Source of the DNA: an uncultured Eubacteriales bacterium
GTDB lineage: Bacteria; Bacillota; Clostridia; Oscillospirales; Oscillospiraceae
DNA length: 7,288 bases
Reading direction: 5' to 3'
NCBI GenBank assembly: GCA_958427375.1
Contig: CAUABY010000108.1
Coordinates: forward strand, 1-7,288
Positions within the stretch are counted from its first letter, which is position 1. The number at the start of each line of letters is the position of its first letter. Shown piece by piece: positions 6,113 to 7,288 of the stretch. The notes below the pieces were generated by a model. That model was not told the origin of the DNA. It searched no databases and was given only the letters and a program-made list of their open reading frames with translations. A program made the position numbers and the translations under genes.

Positions 6113-6136
6113 ATTTTTTTGCCGCGGCGAAAAAAT
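6113..6136. repeat. 24-bp near-perfect palindrome: T tract, GCCGCGGC core, A tract
   Basis: Seven T, GCCGCGGC, G and six A form a palindrome from A6113 to T6136 with only one unpaired position pair (T6120/G6129, a U-G wobble in the plus-strand RNA). There is no natural loop, so it is more plausible as a DNA-level palindrome than as a simple terminator hairpin, although its T tract could contribute to termination after nth. Confidence 0.6.
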
Positions 6137-6146
6137 AAATCAAATC

Positions 6147-6179
6147 GTTTTCTGCGGCGACCAGCGCGCCGCAGAAAAC
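6147..6179. repeat. Perfect 13-bp inverted repeat with 7-bp loop
   Basis: GTTTTCTGCGGCG (6147-6159) and its exact complement CGCCGCAGAAAAC (6167-6179) flank the loop ACCAGCG. The plus strand is followed by TCTTCTC, only weakly T-rich. The minus strand is followed by GATTTGATTTATTTTTT, more T-rich, but no leftward gene in view would need it. It may be a weak terminator for nth or part of a repeat element. Confidence 0.7.
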
Positions 6180-6252
6180 TCTTCTCACGGAATGAGTGTC
6201 GAAATGTACGCCGTAGGCGCGCGTTGAGGCAGCGAATGAAGTGCAAGCCTTC

Positions 6253-6285
6253 TCGTTTACAAAGTCAGAATGACTTTGTAAACGA
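6253..6285. repeat. Perfect 15-bp inverted repeat directly upstream of the acyltransferase ribosome site
   Basis: TCGTTTACAAAGTCA (6253-6267) and TGACTTTGTAAACGA (6271-6285) are exact reverse complements separated by GAA. The structure ends 6 nt before the A-rich start of the ribosome site (from about 6292) and 22 nt before the ATG. It lacks a T tract. It could be an operator, an RNA hairpin in the leader, or a copy of a dispersed palindromic element. Confidence 0.85.
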
Positions 6286-6307
6286 ATTCAATTAAAGGAG
6301 GGGTCAG

Positions 6308-7288
6308 ATGTCCGAATCCCCGGCAAGGGTCAGGGAGACCAACCCGGACCTTATACGCTGTATTGCCCTGTTTTTTGTGATGGGCGTGCATTTTTATACG
6401 CACTGTAATATTTATAACGCGGGCTACACCGGCGCGGCGGCCTTTCTGTCGGAGCTGATGCGCACGATGTTCACCCCGGCGCTGGCGCTGTTTTTGATGC
6501 TGTCGGGCTACTTTCAGCGCGAAAAACGCCTGAGCGCACACTATTATCTGGGCATTCTGCGCCTTTTGGAGATGTATATTATCTGCGCGGTGCTGGAGCT
6601 GCTGTACCGCCGCTTCTACTTCGGCGAGCAGCTGAGTGCGCGTGAGTTCATCGGCGCGATAGTCAATTTCACGGCCTCTGAATACAGCTGGTATATCCTG
6701 CTGTACGGCGGGCTGTTCCTGCTCATCCCGTTTTTAAACCTCGCCTACAACTCGCTGCCGTGCCGGGGGCATAAGCGCATCTTGATTCTGAGCTTTTTCC
6801 TGCTCTCCGCCCTGCCCTTCTCGGCGCTCAACGCCTTTGTCAGCATCTGCGCCTACTGGTGGCAGCGCCTGTGGCCGATAAGCTTTTACTTTATCGGCGC
6901 GTACTTCGGCGAGTACAGGCCGAAAATCCCCGCCGGAAAATGCGCGCTTTGGTTTTTCGGCGCGCTGCTTGTGTGTGCGGCTTTCAATTTCTTCGTCTAC
7001 TCCGAGGCCTCGCCCGTGTCCGGGCATGCCGCGCAGGCCTTTTTGTACTCGCATGAGGGCTTGCAGAACGCGGTTTTGACGCCGCTTTTGTTCCTGTGGG
7101 TGATGAATATTGACCTCACGCGCGCGGCCGCGTGGCTCAAGCGCCTGCTGACGGCGGTGTCAAAGTACAGCTATGGCGCGTTTTTGTTCTCCTCAATTAC
7201 GGACTCGTTTGTCTACAGCAATCTCACGCGGCTTGTGCCGGAGATAGGCAGCAGGTACTGGTTCTTCCCGCTTGCCCTGCCGGTCTCG
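6308..7288 (+). CDS. Acyltransferase-3 family integral membrane protein (3' end off the window)
   Basis: The frame is open for 327 codons from the ATG at 6308 to the right edge. Acyltransferase-3 (OafA/WecH-like) proteins carry about ten membrane helices and transfer acetyl or other acyl groups to surface sugars, peptidoglycan or small molecules. The family opening is clear: NPDLIRCIALFFVMGVHFY, with Arg17 and the invariant His28 in the first helix, followed by TPALALFLMLSGYF (about 55-68). Further hydrophobic helices include YSWYILLYGGLFLLIPF, the ILILSFFLLSALPF region and WPISFYFIGAYFG. The visible part is close to the usual 330-400 residues, so little is missing. A very strong ribosome site, AAAGGAGGGG, precedes the start by about 5 nt. 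The acyl acceptor cannot be told from the sequence, and no glycan-synthesis neighbours are in view. Confidence 0.9.
   Translation, partial: MSESPARVRETNPDLIRCIALFFVMGVHFYTHCNIYNAGYTGAAAFLSELMRTMFTPALALFLMLSGYFQREKRLSAHYYLGILRLLEMYIICAVLELLYRRFYFGEQLSAREFIGAIVNFTASEYSWYILLYGGLFLLIPFLNLAYNSLPCRGHKRILILSFFLLSALPFSALNAFVSICAYWWQRLWPISFYFIGAYFGEYRPKIPAGKCALWFFGALLVCAAFNFFVYSEASPVSGHAAQAFLYSHEGLQNAVLTPLLFLWVMNIDLTRAAAWLKRLLTAVSKYSYGAFLFSSITDSFVYSNLTRLVPEIGSRYWFFPLALPVS

Larger units (their letters stand above)
6071..6307. other. 237-bp non-coding interval rich in inverted repeats
   Basis: No credible gene lies between nth and the acyltransferase gene. The small open frames here have no ribosome site and no family-like sequence. 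The interval holds, in order, an A/T-flanked G+C palindrome (6113-6136), a perfect 13-bp stem (6147-6179), small hairpins such as CTCA-N5-TGAG near 6183-6196 and CGCC-GTA-GGCG near 6210-6221, and a perfect 15-bp stem (6253-6285). The ribosome site AAAGGAGGGG follows just before the ATG at 6308. I see no convincing promoter for the downstream gene and no standard terminator with a T tract for nth. It could be a dispersed palindromic repeat element, a structured leader, or both. Confidence 0.6.

Noticed and set aside
5943..6246. Several open frames of 60-95 codons across the nth end and the following interval
   Set aside because: They overlap nth or the inverted repeats, are Arg/Ala-rich as expected of random G+C-rich DNA, and lack ribosome sites.
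6256..6284. Promoter for the acyltransferase gene (TTTACA, 17 bp, TAAACG)
   Set aside because: The -10 match is poor and both elements are simply arms of the 15-bp inverted repeat.

Overview
This window looks like a piece of a Gram-positive, gut-type Clostridia genome (Oscillospiraceae/Lachnospiraceae-like). That is an inference from three things: strong AGGAG-type ribosome binding sites, vegetative promoters with extended -10 elements, and the style of the Nth, HsdM and acyltransferase proteins. No 16S or other taxonomic marker is present. The right half is visibly G+C-rich, while the hsdS target-recognition regions on the left are A+T-rich.

Left, minus strand (1-3736): most of a type I restriction-modification operon, in transcription order hsdM, a RhuM-family gene, then hsdS. 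The two junctions are both ATGA stop/start overlaps, so the RhuM-family gene is built into the modification operon as a translationally coupled middle cistron. HsdS runs off the left edge within a few codons of its expected end. It carries four tandem ELTA units (a 12-bp DNA repeat) in its central spacer helix, the kind of repeat known to set the gap in bipartite type IC recognition sites. No hsdR is visible; if present it must lie beyond the left edge. A strong extended -10 promoter about 95 nt upstream of hsdM drives the operon.

Middle (3945-4739): a leftward SnoaL/NTF2-like small enzyme-fold gene. It has its own terminator, whose stem is fully paired only in the minus-strand RNA through two G-U pairs, and its own promoter overlapped by two inverted repeats. 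The gene is divergent from the rightward genes that follow.

Right, plus strand (4740-7288): a membrane-anchored protein with a Pro/Thr-rich stalk and an extracytoplasmic beta-rich domain is joined by a one-base TAATG overlap to nth (endonuclease III, complete with Lys/Asp catalytic residues and the 4Fe-4S cluster). A 237-bp non-coding interval full of perfect or near-perfect inverted repeats follows. Then comes an acyltransferase-3 family integral membrane protein, cut by the right edge.

The most interesting item is the hsdM-rhuM-hsdS arrangement with a repeat-tuned HsdS. Next is the palindrome-rich interval at 6071-6307, which may be a dispersed repeat element or a structured leader.
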